Shown here piece by piece: positions 45,808-55,207 of a DNA stretch of 64,000 nt (the first letter of the stretch is position 1; each line of letters begins with the position of its first letter). Position numbers and translations under genes: made by a program. Source of the DNA: Enterocloster clostridioformis (GTDB taxonomy: Bacteria > Bacillota > Clostridia > Lachnospirales > Lachnospiraceae); assembly GCF_020297485.1 (NCBI RefSeq), contig NZ_JAIWZC010000001.1, positions 3,720,001-3,784,000 of the forward strand. The letters run 5' to 3'. Under the pieces are notes generated by a model. It was given only the letters and a program-made list of their open reading frames with translations. It ran no database searches and had not been told where the DNA came from.

Positions 45808-47160
45808 ATGTTTAACAAGATTTTGATTGCCAATAGAGGTGAGATTGCGGTCCGCGTTATCCGGGCCTGCCGTGAGATGGGAATTCAGACCGTGGCCGTA
45901 TATTCCGAGGCTGACAGGGACTGTCTTCACACCATGCTGGCTGACGAGGCCATCTGTATCGGGCCGGCGCCGTCCACGGACAGTTATCTGAATATTGAGA
46001 GGATTCTGGCTGCAACGGTGGCCATGAAGGCGGACGCCATCCATCCGGGATTCGGCTTCCTGTCTGAGAATGCCAGGTTTGCCAAGCTGTGCGCCGAGTG
46101 CAATATTGCGTTTATCGGACCCAGCGCGGAAATCATCAATAAGATGGGCAATAAATCCGAAGCCCGAAAGACCATGATGGAAGCCGGGGTGCCTGTGGTG
46201 CCTGGCAGCAGGGAACCGGTGCACACGGCTGAGGACGGTCTGGCTATGGCAAAAGAAACCGGCTTCCCGGTGATGATTAAGGCATCATCCGGCGGCGGCG
46301 GTAAGGGCATGAGGATTTCCAGGAGCCAGGAGGACTTTACGGAGCTGTTCAACGCGGCTCAGATGGAATCGGTTAAGGGATTTTCCGACGACACCATGTA
46401 TATTGAGAAATACATTGAAAAGCCAAGGCATGTGGAATTCCAAATCATGGCCGACAAGCACGGCAATGTGGTACATCTGGGAGAGCGTGACTGCTCCATC
46501 CAGAGACGCCACCAGAAGGTGCTGGAGGAAGCCCCCTGTGATGTGATTTCCCCCGGCCTGCGAAAAGCCATGGGCGACACCGCTGTAAAGGCAGCCAAGG
46601 CAGTGGGATATGAGAACGCGGGAACCATTGAATTCCTTCTGGATAAGGATAAGAACTTCTATTTCATGGAGATGAATACCAGGATTCAGGTTGAGCATCC
46701 TGTTACTGAGATGGTCACGGGAATGGACCTGATTAAGGAGCAAATCCGGGTGGCGGCAGGGGAAAACTTAAGCGTCAGCCAGGAGGATGTGAGGATTGAA
46801 GGCCATGCCATTGAGTGCCGTATCAATGCCGAGAATCCGGCTAAGAACTTTATGCCCTGTCCGGGACGCATCACCAATGTTCACATTCCCGGAGGCAACG
46901 GAGTCCGTGTGGACACTCATATTTACAATGATTATAAGGTGCCTGCAAACTATGACTCCATGCTGATGAAGCTGATAGTGTATGACAAGGACCGGGAGGC
47001 AGCCATCTCCAAGATGCGCAGCGCCCTGGGTGAGGTAATCATAGAGGGAATTGAGACAAATATCAACTTCCAGTACGAAATCCTGGAAAATGATGCATTC
47101 CAGCAGGGAGATACAGATACCAGCTTTATTGAGAAGCATTTCCCGGACTATGTGCGGTGA
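45808..47160 (+). CDS. accC: Acetyl-CoA carboxylase biotin carboxylase subunit
   Basis: 450 residues from the ATG at 45808 (GAGGGA eight bases upstream; family start MFNKILIANRGEIAVRVIRA). ATP-grasp enzyme with SGGGGKGMR, the metal and active-site segment EMNTRIQVEHPVTEM and a C-terminal domain. Carboxylates biotin on AccB. Confidence 0.97.
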   Translation: MFNKILIANRGEIAVRVIRACREMGIQTVAVYSEADRDCLHTMLADEAICIGPAPSTDSYLNIERILAATVAMKADAIHPGFGFLSENARFAKLCAECNIAFIGPSAEIINKMGNKSEARKTMMEAGVPVVPGSREPVHTAEDGLAMAKETGFPVMIKASSGGGGKGMRISRSQEDFTELFNAAQMESVKGFSDDTMYIEKYIEKPRHVEFQIMADKHGNVVHLGERDCSIQRRHQKVLEEAPCDVISPGLRKAMGDTAVKAAKAVGYENAGTIEFLLDKDKNFYFMEMNTRIQVEHPVTEMVTGMDLIKEQIRVAAGENLSVSQEDVRIEGHAIECRINAENPAKNFMPCPGRITNVHIPGGNGVRVDTHIYNDYKVPANYDSMLMKLIVYDKDREAAISKMRSALGEVIIEGIETNINFQYEILENDAFQQGDTDTSFIEKHFPDYVR

Positions 47161-47307
47161 TTTTGCTTCCCTGGCGGAAAGGAAACTTTGACGATACTAA
47201 GCTCGAAAAGACCTTGCTGAGTATTGCGAAGTTCTTTCCCGCGTAAACGCCTGGAGGACAGGCGCTAAGCGCTCAATGCAAGTGCTCAATGCAGAAAGGA
47301 AATTGCA

Positions 47308-49032
47308 ATGTTGCGGAACATGTTCAAAAAAACGTATACGAAAATAGATACGAAATATAAGCCCCAGGCCGGTTCCGACCAGGAGCCGGTAATCCCGGAA
47401 GGATTATGGCGCAAATGTAACAAGTGCGGGCAGCCAATCTATGTGGAAGATGTAAAGAACAATTACTACGTATGTCCCAAGTGCAACGGCTATTTCCGTG
47501 TTCATGCATACCGCCGTATCGAGATGCTGGCGGATGAGGGAACCTTTGAGGAGTGGAACAAGGAAATGCCCTTTTCCAACCCCCTGAACTTTCCGGGATA
47601 CGAGAAAAAGGTCCTGGCTGCCAGGGAAAAAAGCCGCCTCAACGAGGCCATTGTCACAGGCAAATGCAAAATTGACGGAAATCCCGCGGTCGTGGGCGTC
47701 TGCGATGCCCGTTTTATCATGAGCAGCATGGGCCATGTAGTGGGTGAGAAGATCACCGACGCCATAGAGCGCGCCACCAGGGAAAAAATGCCGGTTATCC
47801 TCTTTGCCTGCTCAGGCGGAGCCAGGATGCAGGAGGGCATCGTATCCCTGATGCAGATGGCCAAGACCTCCGCTGCCTTAAAGCGCCATCACGAGGCGGG
47901 GCAGCTGTTTATCAGCGTGCTTACGGACCCTACCACGGGAGGCGTCACGGCCAGCTTTGCCATGCTGGGCGACATCATCCTGGCAGAGCCCCACGCGCTG
48001 ATTGGTTTTGCGGGTCCCAGGGTCATTGAGCAGACCATTGGACAGAAGCTGCCGGAAGGGTTCCAGCGTTCTGAATTCCTGCTGGAACATGGGTTTGTGG
48101 ATAAGATTGTGGAGCGGAAGGACCAGAAAAGAGTCATTGGACAGATTCTGTACATGCACCGCAGCCACAAGATGAATATAGAATCAAAGAATCCGGTGGA
48201 GACAGCCAGGACTTTTGTGGATAAACCATCTGAGTCACAGGAGGATGGTGGAAAAACTGCCTGGGATACGGTTCTTCTTTCCAGAAAATCTGACCGCCCC
48301 GTTGCCACGGATTATATCAACGCTCTGTTTGATGAATTCATTGAATTCCACGGGGACCGGTATTTTAAGGATGACGGAGCCATTGTGGGCGGCGTTGCCA
48401 TGTTCCACGGCATGCCCGTAACGGTTATCGGACAGCAGAAGGGCAAGAATACCAAGGACAACATCACCCGCAACTTCGGAATGCCGTCCCCTGACGGCTA
48501 CCGCAAGGCGCTGCGCCTGATGAAGCAGGCAGAGACCTTCGGACGTCCGGTAGTCTGCTTTGTGGATACGCCGGGAGCTTTTTGCGGACTGGAGGCAGAG
48601 GAGAGGGGACAGGGAGAGGCCATTGCCAGAAACCTGTTCGAGATATCTGACCTCAAGGTGCCGGTGCTGTCCATTGTAATCGGAGAGGGCGGAAGCGGCG
48701 GCGCATTGGCCATGGCTGTGGCCGACGAGGTGTGGATGCTGGAAAATGCCATTTACTCCATCCTTTCACCGGAGGGATTTGCCTCCATTCTGTATAAGGA
48801 CAGCAAGAAGGCGCCGGATGCCGCCAAGGTCATGAAGGTGACGGCTAAGGACCTTTTACAGCTTAAGCTGATTGAACGTATCGTGCCTGAGGAACAGCCA
48901 GCATGCACGGATAATCTCTACCGTCTCGCTGAATATATGGACAGCGCCATGGCAGAGTTCTTTAAAACGTATCTCGCCATGAGCGATGAGGAGCTTAGGG
49001 AGCACAGGTACCAGAGATTTAGGAGAATGTAA
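47308..49032 (+). CDS. accDA: Fused acetyl-CoA carboxylase carboxyltransferase (beta-alpha)
   Basis: 574 residues. The N-terminal half is AccD: zinc ribbon C37, C40, C56, C59 (KCNKCG...VCPKC), then [11 protein letters not shown] and [14 protein letters not shown]. The C-terminal half, from about residue 310, is Acc[50 protein letters not shown]. Most bacteria encode these as two genes; the fusion recurs in some clostridia. Transfers CO2 from biotin to acetyl-CoA. The spacer 47161-47307 holds a GCCTG/CAGGC hairpin and a direct GCTCAATGCA pair. The stop overlaps the next start. Confidence 0.96.
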   Translation: MLRNMFKKTYTKIDTKYKPQAGSDQEPVIPEGLWRKCNKCGQPIYVEDVKNNYYVCPKCNGYFRVHAYRRIEMLADEGTFEEWNKEMPFSNPLNFPGYEKKVLAAREKSRLNEAIVTGKCKIDGNPAVVGVCDARFIMSSMGHVVGEKITDAIERATREKMPVILFACSGGARMQEGIVSLMQMAKTSAALKRHHEAGQLFISVLTDPTTGGVTASFAMLGDIILAEPHALIGFAGPRVIEQTIGQKLPEGFQRSEFLLEHGFVDKIVERKDQKRVIGQILYMHRSHKMNIESKNPVETARTFVDKPSESQEDGGKTAWDTVLLSRKSDRPVATDYINALFDEFIEFHGDRYFKDDGAIVGGVAMFHGMPVTVIGQQKGKNTKDNITRNFGMPSPDGYRKALRLMKQAETFGRPVVCFVDTPGAFCGLEAEERGQGEAIARNLFEISDLKVPVLSIVIGEGGSGGALAMAVADEVWMLENAIYSILSPEGFASILYKDSKKAPDAAKVMKVTAKDLLQLKLIERIVPEEQPACTDNLYRLAEYMDSAMAEFFKTYLAMSDEELREHRYQRFRRM

Positions 49033-50165
49033 TGAGTGAGTTAAAACCATTGGTAATCGGTGATTTAGTAGTTGAAAAACCAATCATCCAGGGAGGAATG
49101 GGCGTGGGCATCAGCCTGCACAGGCTGGCCGGAGCCGTGGCAAAGGCCGGCGGCATGGGCATCATATCTGCCGCCCAGATTGGTTTCAGGGAGCCGGATT
49201 TCACCACCAATTTCGTGGAAGCAAACCTAAGGTCCATCCGCAGGGAGATGAAGCTGGCCAGGGAAATCGCACCCCAGGGAGCGATTGGTTTCAACATCAT
49301 GGTGGCTACCAAGCACTATGACATGTGGGTTAAGGAGGCTGTGAAGGCAGGCGCCGACATCATCATATCAGGTGCCGGACTTCCTGTATCCCTGCCTGAA
49401 TACGTGGAAGCTGCCTATGCTGAGATGGAGGAAAAGCCGGCCCGCAGGATTAAGCTGGCGCCCATTGTGTCGTCCGCCAAGTCGGCCATGGTCATCTGCA
49501 AGATGTGGGACAGGAAATGCCACATTGCCCCTGATCTGGTTGTGGTGGAAGGACCGCTGGCCGGAGGCCATCTGGGATTCTCACCGGACCAGTTATCCGC
49601 CTATGGCGCAGACACCGCCGATGTGCCGGCCACCTATGACCGGGATGCCTATGACAGGGAAGTAAAGGCTGTCATAAAGGTAGTGGAGGAATATGGAGCC
49701 AAGTACGGCAGGCATATACCTGTGGTCACTGCAGGCGGCATCTACACCCACGAGGACGTGATGCACCAGCTTGAGCTGGGGGCTGACGGCGTCCAGGTTG
49801 CCACCAGGTTTGTGACGACCGAGGAGTGTGATGCCTCTGACGCCTATAAGCAGGCTTATATAAATGCCGGCAAGGAAGATATTGTCATCACCCAGAGTCC
49901 TGTGGGCATGCCGGGAAGGGCAATCTTAAATCCTTTCTTAAGCCGGATAAAGGGCGGCGGCAGGCCGGCTATCAAGTCCTGTTTCCAGTGTCTTGAGCAC
50001 TGTGACATCAGGACCATTCCCTATTGCATTACCATGGCGCTGGTAAATGCGGCAGAGGGGGATACAGACCATGGCCTTTTATTCTGCGGAAGCAATGCTT
50101 ACCGTGCGGAGAAAATTGATACTGTGGATAACGTCATGAAGGAATTAACAGGAGAGCTGGCTTAA
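49032..50165 (+). CDS. Nitronate monooxygenase/FabK-superfamily flavoprotein
   Basis: 377 residues. PIIQGGMGVGISLHRLAGAVAKAGGMGIISAAQ at the N-terminus, SGAGLPVSLPEY, GPLAGGHLGF and VVTAGGIYTHEDVMHQLELGADGVQ mark the nitronate monooxygenase superfamily. It differs from FabK by extra segments and a cysteine group near the C-terminus (KSCFQCLEHC). It begins on the last base of accDA, so it belongs to the fatty-acid operon. A second enoyl reductase or nitronate detoxification are both possible. Confidence 0.85.
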   Translation: MSELKPLVIGDLVVEKPIIQGGMGVGISLHRLAGAVAKAGGMGIISAAQIGFREPDFTTNFVEANLRSIRREMKLAREIAPQGAIGFNIMVATKHYDMWVKEAVKAGADIIISGAGLPVSLPEYVEAAYAEMEEKPARRIKLAPIVSSAKSAMVICKMWDRKCHIAPDLVVVEGPLAGGHLGFSPDQLSAYGADTADVPATYDRDAYDREVKAVIKVVEEYGAKYGRHIPVVTAGGIYTHEDVMHQLELGADGVQVATRFVTTEECDASDAYKQAYINAGKEDIVITQSPVGMPGRAILNPFLSRIKGGGRPAIKSCFQCLEHCDIRTIPYCITMALVNAAEGDTDHGLLFCGSNAYRAEKIDTVDNVMKELTGELA

Positions 50166-50181
50166 TGCCGGCTCTTTTTTC
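50153..50181 (+). terminator. Terminator at the end of the fatty-acid operon
   Basis: AGAGCTGGC (50153-50161) pairs with GCCGGCTCT (50167-50175), then TTTTTT. The stem starts inside the last codons of the coding region. Confidence 0.9.
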
Positions 50182-50227
50182 CTTATTTTACAAGGAATTT
50201 CTGCTGCCGGGAACAGCCGGACAACCC

Positions 50228-50279
50228 TTATCCCCAGATAATTAACAAAGATATCCACAAGATATCCACATTATCCACC
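50228..50279. promoter_or_regulatory. Cluster of four DnaA-box-like sequences
   Basis: TTATCCCCA (50228-50236), ATATCCACA (50251-50259), ATATCCACA (50262-50270) and TTATCCACC (50271-50279), all in the same orientation and each one base from TTATCCACA. A palindrome CCGGATATCCGG follows at 50281-50292. No dnaA or dnaN is near, so this is not oriC. Confidence 0.45.
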
Positions 50280-50425
50280 ACCGGATATCCGGAGCTGTGC
50301 CATGGCCATTCTATCTGTCATTTTTATTACGGTTCTCTTTCATTTTCCCTCTGCCCATTGACCCTCAAAAGGGAAGATCTTAAAATGTAGCTATGAAGAA
50401 ACTGAATGAAACAGAGGGGGTGAAG

Positions 50426-51262
50426 ATGGAAAAAGCGTTGGCGGAGAAAACAGGGGGGTATCTCATAGGCGACGTTGCCCAGATGGTTGGCCTGAGCAGG
50501 GATGCCCTGCGTTTTTATGAGAAAAAGGGAATCATCCATGCAGATAAGAAGGAAAACGGATACAGATATTATTCAGAGGCCGATATCTACAGATTGATGT
50601 ATATACTTTATCACAGAAAGATGAATACCAGCCTGGAAGAGATAGGGGGCCTTATGAGCGGGCAGAACTCCACATCCGCTATGAGACAGCATGTCAGGCA
50701 GCGCATGGCCGAGGAGGAGGAAGCCCTCAGGCGGCACAACCAGGCAATTATGAGGCTTAAGCTGTTTGAAAAGGATATAAGCCGCATAGAGGCGTGCATG
50801 GGCAGGTATTCCATAAGGAAATTCCCCAAAGCATATGTGATTGCCAACTGTTCTGACCTGCAGGAGGGGTTAAGAACGTGGTTTAAGCTGTCCTCTACCA
50901 TTCCGGGACTGGATATGGCTTATTTTTATAATGTACTCACCTACACGGGACAGGATCTGGAAGAAAAAGAAACCCAGCTTCTGCTCTATGAGGGACTGGA
51001 GAAGGGGCTGGGCCAGGAGTTTAACCGGAGTCTGTATTCTATGACGGAGGAGCCGGAATGTATCTATACCATTATTGAATCAGAGTATACTCATCCGGAT
51101 TTTGACATGATTCACAAGATGGTCCAGTGGGCCCATAAACATGGCCTGGAGCCCATGGAGCGCGTATACGCCAATGATATGACTTCCTTTTTCGCAAAGG
51201 ACAAGACTACGTACTGTCTGGAAATCTACATGCCTTTTAAGAGGATTGCGTCGCCGGTATGA
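50426..51262 (+). CDS. MerR family transcriptional regulator
   Basis: 278 residues from the ATG at 50426 (GAGGGGGTG upstream). N-terminal MerR helix-turn-helix YLIGDVAQMVGLSRDALRFYEKKGII and wing, a coiled-coil dimerisation helix (about 85-125), then a GyrI-like ligand-binding C-terminal region. Such BltR/TipA-like proteins sense small organic molecules. No target gene is adjacent in the same direction. Confidence 0.9.
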   Translation: MEKALAEKTGGYLIGDVAQMVGLSRDALRFYEKKGIIHADKKENGYRYYSEADIYRLMYILYHRKMNTSLEEIGGLMSGQNSTSAMRQHVRQRMAEEEEALRRHNQAIMRLKLFEKDISRIEACMGRYSIRKFPKAYVIANCSDLQEGLRTWFKLSSTIPGLDMAYFYNVLTYTGQDLEEKETQLLLYEGLEKGLGQEFNRSLYSMTEEPECIYTIIESEYTHPDFDMIHKMVQWAHKHGLEPMERVYANDMTSFFAKDKTTYCLEIYMPFKRIASPV

Positions 51263-51295
51263 TACTGGTAAGGGTTCTTGCCCGTATCTTTATCC

Positions 51296-51979
51296 TTACC
51301 CGTTATCAGCCAGTGTTTCCTTGCCGCTGTTCTCATCCTCCTTGTGAACGCCGAAGTTCTGTATGAAGTCAATCATAAAGGAGGATACGATCACTGTTAT
51401 AAGTGAGTATACGATACGTACTGCCGGGATATACGACAGGGACAGCACCAGCACGGATACGTCCGTCAGCAGGTATGCCCTGGATATACGGCAGCCCGTT
51501 ACCTTGGAGATGACCAGGGCCAGGGCATCGTCCCCGGCGCAGGAAGCTCCCTGGCGGACCACCAGGCCGCAGCCGGTACCGATGAAGCATCCGCCTGCCA
51601 AAGCCGCCAGAAGGGGGTAATCAGCCAGACTTGGAAGTACCGGGTGAAACAGTTCCCAGAGCCGGAAGAATCCGGCCATACATAAGGTTGCAAAGACGGA
51701 GGTCTTAAGGAATTCCCTGCCCAGGAAACGAAAGCCCAGGGCATAGCTTAAGGCGTCCAGCACAGGTGACAGTATGGAAGATGACATGCCAAACCAGAAA
51801 TGAAAGAGCAGTATCAGTCCCAGAATACCTCCCTCCGTTATATCCGCCTGCTGGTGGATATTGTAAATGCCAAAGGTGGTAATGGCTGTACCGAGGATGA
51901 TGGATAACACAGTCTTTGGGTGAAAGGTTAAGGATAATTCCTGTACAGCGCGGCAAGCCAGCTTCTTCAGCTGCTTCAT
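51296..51979 (-). CDS. YitT family membrane protein
   Basis: 227 residues from the ATG at 51979 (AAAGGACG upstream on the minus strand). About five membrane segments and the family's GxGxG-like loops (GGCFIGTGCGLVVRQGASCAGDD). YitT proteins are broadly conserved, function unknown. Its 5' end and upstream leader are duplicated imperfectly at 54816-55068. The leader can fold a strong hairpin at 52022-52057 (CCGGAATCC/GGATTCCCGG flanked by GGGCGG/CCGCCC). Confidence 0.88.
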   Translation of the reverse strand: MKQLKKLACRAVQELSLTFHPKTVLSIILGTAITTFGIYNIHQQADITEGGILGLILLFHFWFGMSSSILSPVLDALSYALGFRFLGREFLKTSVFATLCMAGFFRLWELFHPVLPSLADYPLLAALAGGCFIGTGCGLVVRQGASCAGDDALALVISKVTGCRISRAYLLTDVSVLVLSLSYIPAVRIVYSLITVIVSSFMIDFIQNFGVHKEDENSGKETLADNG

Positions 51980-52117
51980 AATAAAACGTCCTTTCTGTAA
52001 ATGGGTTATAAAACCGGTTAGGGGCGGTCCGGGAATCCAAGGGATTCCGGGCCGCCCTGTTATGCTGTAGTACCAGTATACCTCATGTACCCCGGGGGCT
52101 GTCAAGGGGAGACTTCA
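51868..52117. repeat. Left direct repeat flanking the mobile-element scar (yitT 5' region)
   Basis: About 250 bp from TGCCAAAGGTGG (inside yitT) to GACTTCA. Same orientation and roughly 90 percent identical to 54816-55068. The divergence (substitutions plus a 4-base gap near the ribosome site) means this is not a fresh target-site duplication; two yitT paralogues, or an old duplication, are likelier. Confidence 0.88.
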
Positions 52118-52130
52118 TCCAACCGGAGAT

Positions 52131-52195
52131 TCAACCGTAAAACCAACCGTAAATTCAACCGTAAATTCAACCATAAATTTAATCAAAGACTCAAC
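52131..52195 (+). repeat. 12-bp tandem repeats before the virB4 fragment
   Basis: About 5.5 imperfect units of the type AATTCAACCGTA run from 52131 to the ATG at 52196, in frame with it (repeating FNRK/TNRK). This is probably expansion at the truncated upstream end of the virB4-like gene. Confidence 0.75.
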
Positions 52196-52837
52196 ATGGC
52201 GCTCCTGGGCACTTCCGGCGCGGGCAAGACCTTCACCATGCAGCTCATGGCCCTGCGGATGCGGCGCAAGGGAATCCCCATTTTCATCATTGCCCCGCTA
52301 AAAGGGCATCAGTTCCACCGGGCCTGCGCCAACGTGGACGGCGAGTTCATCCAGGTCTCCCCGGCAAGCCCCCACTGTATCAACGTGATGGAGATCCGGC
52401 AGGTGGACCGCACCGTGAACGAACTGCTGGACGGCCCCGGCATCCAGCTCTCGGAACTGGCGGAGAAGATCCAGCGGCTCCATATCTTTTTCAGCCTGCT
52501 GATCCCGGATATGAACCATGAGGAGCGCCAGCTTTTGGACGAAGCCCTGATTCACACCTACAACAAGAAGGGAATCACCCATGACAACGCTTCCCTGGCA
52601 GACCCCCAAAAACCGGAACGATACCGGGAAATGCCGGTACTGGGCGACCTTTATGAAATACTGAAGAAATCGGCTGCTACAAAACGGCTGGCAAATATCC
52701 TGAACCGCCTGGTGAACGGCTCCGCCAGCACCTTCAACCAGCAGACCAACGTGTCCCTGGATAACAAATATACCGTGCTGGATATCTCTTCCCTGACCGG
52801 GGACCTGCTGACCGTGGGCATGTTCGTTGCCCTGGAT
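52196..52837 (+). pseudogene. Truncated conjugation ATPase (VirB4/TraE-like)
   Basis: 214 residues remain: Walker A LLGTSGAGKTF, then FIIAPLKGHQFHRACANV, FFSLLIPDMNHEERQLLDEALI, and LVNGSASTFNQQTNVSLDNKYTVLDIS up to FVALD. These match the ATPase core of the VirB4-like protein of Tn1549-type conjugative elements from clostridia. The N-terminal half is missing and the frame leaves homology at FVALD (52837), exactly where a GTGCG intron-like start follows; the reading frame then stops at 52858. Not functional. Confidence 0.8.
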
Positions 52838-53087
52838 GTGCGCTTTGTTTCTTATTAATCTCCATAGAAATATGGAACAAAGCAAGACAGATTTCTTTTG
52901 AAATCTGAACTTTATATTCGATTTGACAGGGGAAGTTCCTGTCTGACCCGGTGTGACGGGTTACAAAAATTCTAATATCCGACGTGCATTTCATTGTGAC
53001 AGATGGATTGTACGAAGCTCGGTGAAAAGCGGGGAAGAGACTTGAGACAGTCTGGATAACCGCAAGAAGCTATAAAATAGTCATGTC
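52838..53087 (+). mobile_element. Probable 5' fragment of a group II intron
   Basis: The virB4 homology breaks at GTGCGC (52838), the consensus start of group II introns. The following 250 bases carry no ORF but many short stems (ACAGATTTC/GAAATCTG, GACAGG/CCTGTC, ACCCG/CGGGT), like intron domain I. The rest of the intron and the reverse transcriptase are absent; the element is cut off by the IS at 53088. Identification rests on position and structure, not on a database match. Confidence 0.45.
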
Positions 53088-54460
53088 TAGTACGGCATTG
53101 CCAAAATAATAATGAATAGACGTTGCTTTTTTATTGTAGTCGGTGCATAATAATTCTATCACTAAAGAATGGATGGGTTATTATGCGAAGGAAAACAATT
53201 GATACTATCCCGGTTTTATCTGATGCCATGAAAAACATATTATCTGCTTTTTCAAAAAGCCGCTCCCTTCCGTCAGGACTGGTCAAAAGAGCCAGCATTG
53301 TCCTGCTTGCGTCACAGGGGGAACTCAACCAGAATATTGCACCACAGGTCGGGCTTCATTATAATAATGTTGCCACCTGGCGCAGTCGGTTCCTCGCGGC
53401 GCTCCCAGCCTTGCGGAGGATTGAAATGGACGACCCGGAAAAGCTTGAAGATGAGATACGGGCAGTCCTGTCCGATAAAAAACGCCCCGGTGCCCCGTCT
53501 GTTTTTACGCCGGACCAGATCATGCGGATCATCGGCCTTGCCTGCAGCAGCCCAAATGATTTTGGGTACGAAGTAAGCCAGTGGAGCCTCCCGCTGTTAG
53601 TGGCAGAAATTAAAAAGCAGGGGATCGCTGAACAGATTTCTGAGAAATCTGTCAGCCGTTTTTTAAAAATGAGGTAGATTTACATCCCCACAAAATCCGT
53701 TACCGGCTTCATTCTTCGGAAAAGACGGAAGCCCCGGAATCTTTTGCGCGGAAAGTAAACGAAATCTGCGGCCTGTACCAGAGTGCCCAGGAACAAAGCC
53801 GGGAAGGTGCACACATTGTTTCCACGGATGAAATGACCGGGGTACAAGCGCTGGAACATAAATATCCTGACAAGCTCCCATTACCCGGCCAGTGCGCCAA
53901 AATGGAGTTTGAGTATATCCGCCATGGCACGACCAGCCTCATCGGGTTCTTTGATGTTGCAACGGGCCGTATGGAAATGCCGTATTTAAACTCCACACGC
54001 ACAGAAGAGGATTTTGTGGAAGCCGTGAAAGCATTGGCAGGGACAGACCCGCAAGCCCCATGGACATTTATATGCGATGGCCTAAACACCCATAAGTCGG
54101 AAGCCCTTGTCCGCTATGTGGCAGAAGCCTGTGCCCTTGGCGTGGAACTGGGCAAAAAAGGGAAAACAGGGATCCTTAAAAGTATGGAAAGCCGGGCGGA
54201 TTTCCTGCATGACCCTTCCCACCGGCTCCGCTTTGTCTATACTCCGAAACACAGTTCCTGGATGAACCAGATTGAGATATAGTTTGGCATCATTAACCGG
54301 AAGCTGCTGAAGCGGAAAAGCTGCCTATCAATAGAAGAACTGGAAGCAAGCATCCTGCGCTTTATTGAACAATACAATCTTACAGCACACCCATTTAAGT
54401 GGACATATGCCGGGATACCATTAGTAATTTAATCACTGATATTTAAGCAATACTGTACTA
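53088..54460 (+). mobile_element. IS630-family insertion sequence (inactivated)
   Basis: Terminal inverted repeats GTACGGCATTGCC (from 53090) and, on the other strand, GTACAGTATTGCT (ending 54458), each bordered by TA (53088-53089, 54459-54460), the TA target duplication of the IS630/Tc1 group. It contains an IS630-type transposase gene with a frameshift site and a premature stop. Confidence 0.88.
53183..54432 (+). pseudogene. IS630-type DDE transposase (programmed -1 frame, then nonsense mutation)
   Basis: First part (53183-53677): 164 residues with helix-turn-helix domains (LNQNIAPQVGLHYNNVATWRSRF; RPGAPSVFTPDQI) ending FLKMR. The second part lies in the -1 frame: HIVSTDEMTGVQAL (first Asp), FICDGLNTHKSEA (second Asp), HSSWMNQIEI (final Glu). 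The overlap holds a canonical slippery heptamer T-TTA-AAA (about 53662-53668), so a frameshifted fusion is probably normal. However, TAG (54280-54282) replaces the Trp codon expected after NQIEI; the remaining 49 codons to TAA (54430) stay open. The transposase is therefore truncated. Confidence 0.85.
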
Positions 54461-54473
54461 GGAGGAACCCACT

Positions 54474-54815
54474 ATGGCAACCAAACGCATCATGCCGCTG
54501 CACATCGGCAAGGGCCGCACCGAGAGCCAAGCTGTCAGCGACACCATATGCATCGAGAACGGCTTATCCATTGTGGAGAATCCCAAGCCCCACGGAAAAA
54601 GCTACTACAAGTGGCTGGGCGATCAGGCCAAGCCCTCCCGCCGGGAGCGGCTGCGGGTGATGATTGACCGGGCGCTGGAGCAAAAGCCCGCAGACTTTGA
54701 TGAGCTGCTGAAACTGCTTTCCGAGATGGGCTGCGAAGTATCCCGGCGCGGGAAAGCGATCCGGCTCAAGGCCCCCGTCTGGAAAAACATTGCCCGTTTT
54801 ACGGGTGGCGGCGAC
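54474..54815 (+). pseudogene. Relaxase/mobilisation nuclease, internally deleted and 3' truncated
   Basis: The ATG at 54474 follows a strong AGGAGG. The N-terminus MATKRIMPLHIGKGRTESQA is that of Tn1549-type relaxases, but after about 25 residues it jumps to a downstream segment (ENGLSIVENPKPHGKSYYKWLGDQAKPSRRE...), skipping the catalytic His-containing region. At 54816 the sequence switches to the yitT duplicate and ends with a TAA at 54828-54830. Non-functional remnant of the same conjugative element as virB4. Confidence 0.75.
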
Positions 54816-55068
54816 TGCCAAAGGTGGTAATGGCTGTACCGAGGATGATGGATAACACAGTTCTTGGGGGAAAGGTTAAGGATAATTCCTGTACAGCGCG
54901 GCAAGCCGGCTTCTTCAGCTGCTTCATAATAAAACGTCCTGTAAATGGGTTATAAAACCGGTTAGGGGCGGTACGGGAATCCCGGGGATTCCGGGCCGTC
55001 TGTTATGTTGCAGTACCAGTATATCTCATGCATCCGGGGGTGGGGGTGGCTGTCAAGTGGGGACTTCA
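54816..55068. repeat. Right direct repeat with a yitT 5' fragment
   Basis: Second copy of the 51868-52117 sequence. On the minus strand it begins with an ATG at 54927 and encodes about 37 codons close to the yitT N-terminus (MKQLKKPACRAVQELSL) before running into the relaxase remnant. Reads as a yitT paralogue destroyed by the inserted conjugative DNA. The leader hairpin is conserved with some changes. The stretch 55069-55207 to spmA shows nothing further. Confidence 0.85.
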
Positions 55069-55207
55069 CAGACCGTTATCAGTTTGGTTTTTCCGTGCTG
55101 GAATCCACGATTCTGCCCTTGCTGCCTGTCTTGTAGTACTGTATGGGTATATTCCACTGGACCGGGAATAGAATGGAATAAGAATGCCATGAAACAGGCG
55201 GAGAAAC

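Noticed and set aside
50228..50279. DnaA boxes as a chromosomal origin
   Set aside because: No dnaA, dnaN, or A+T-rich unwinding element nearby; the boxes are all imperfect.
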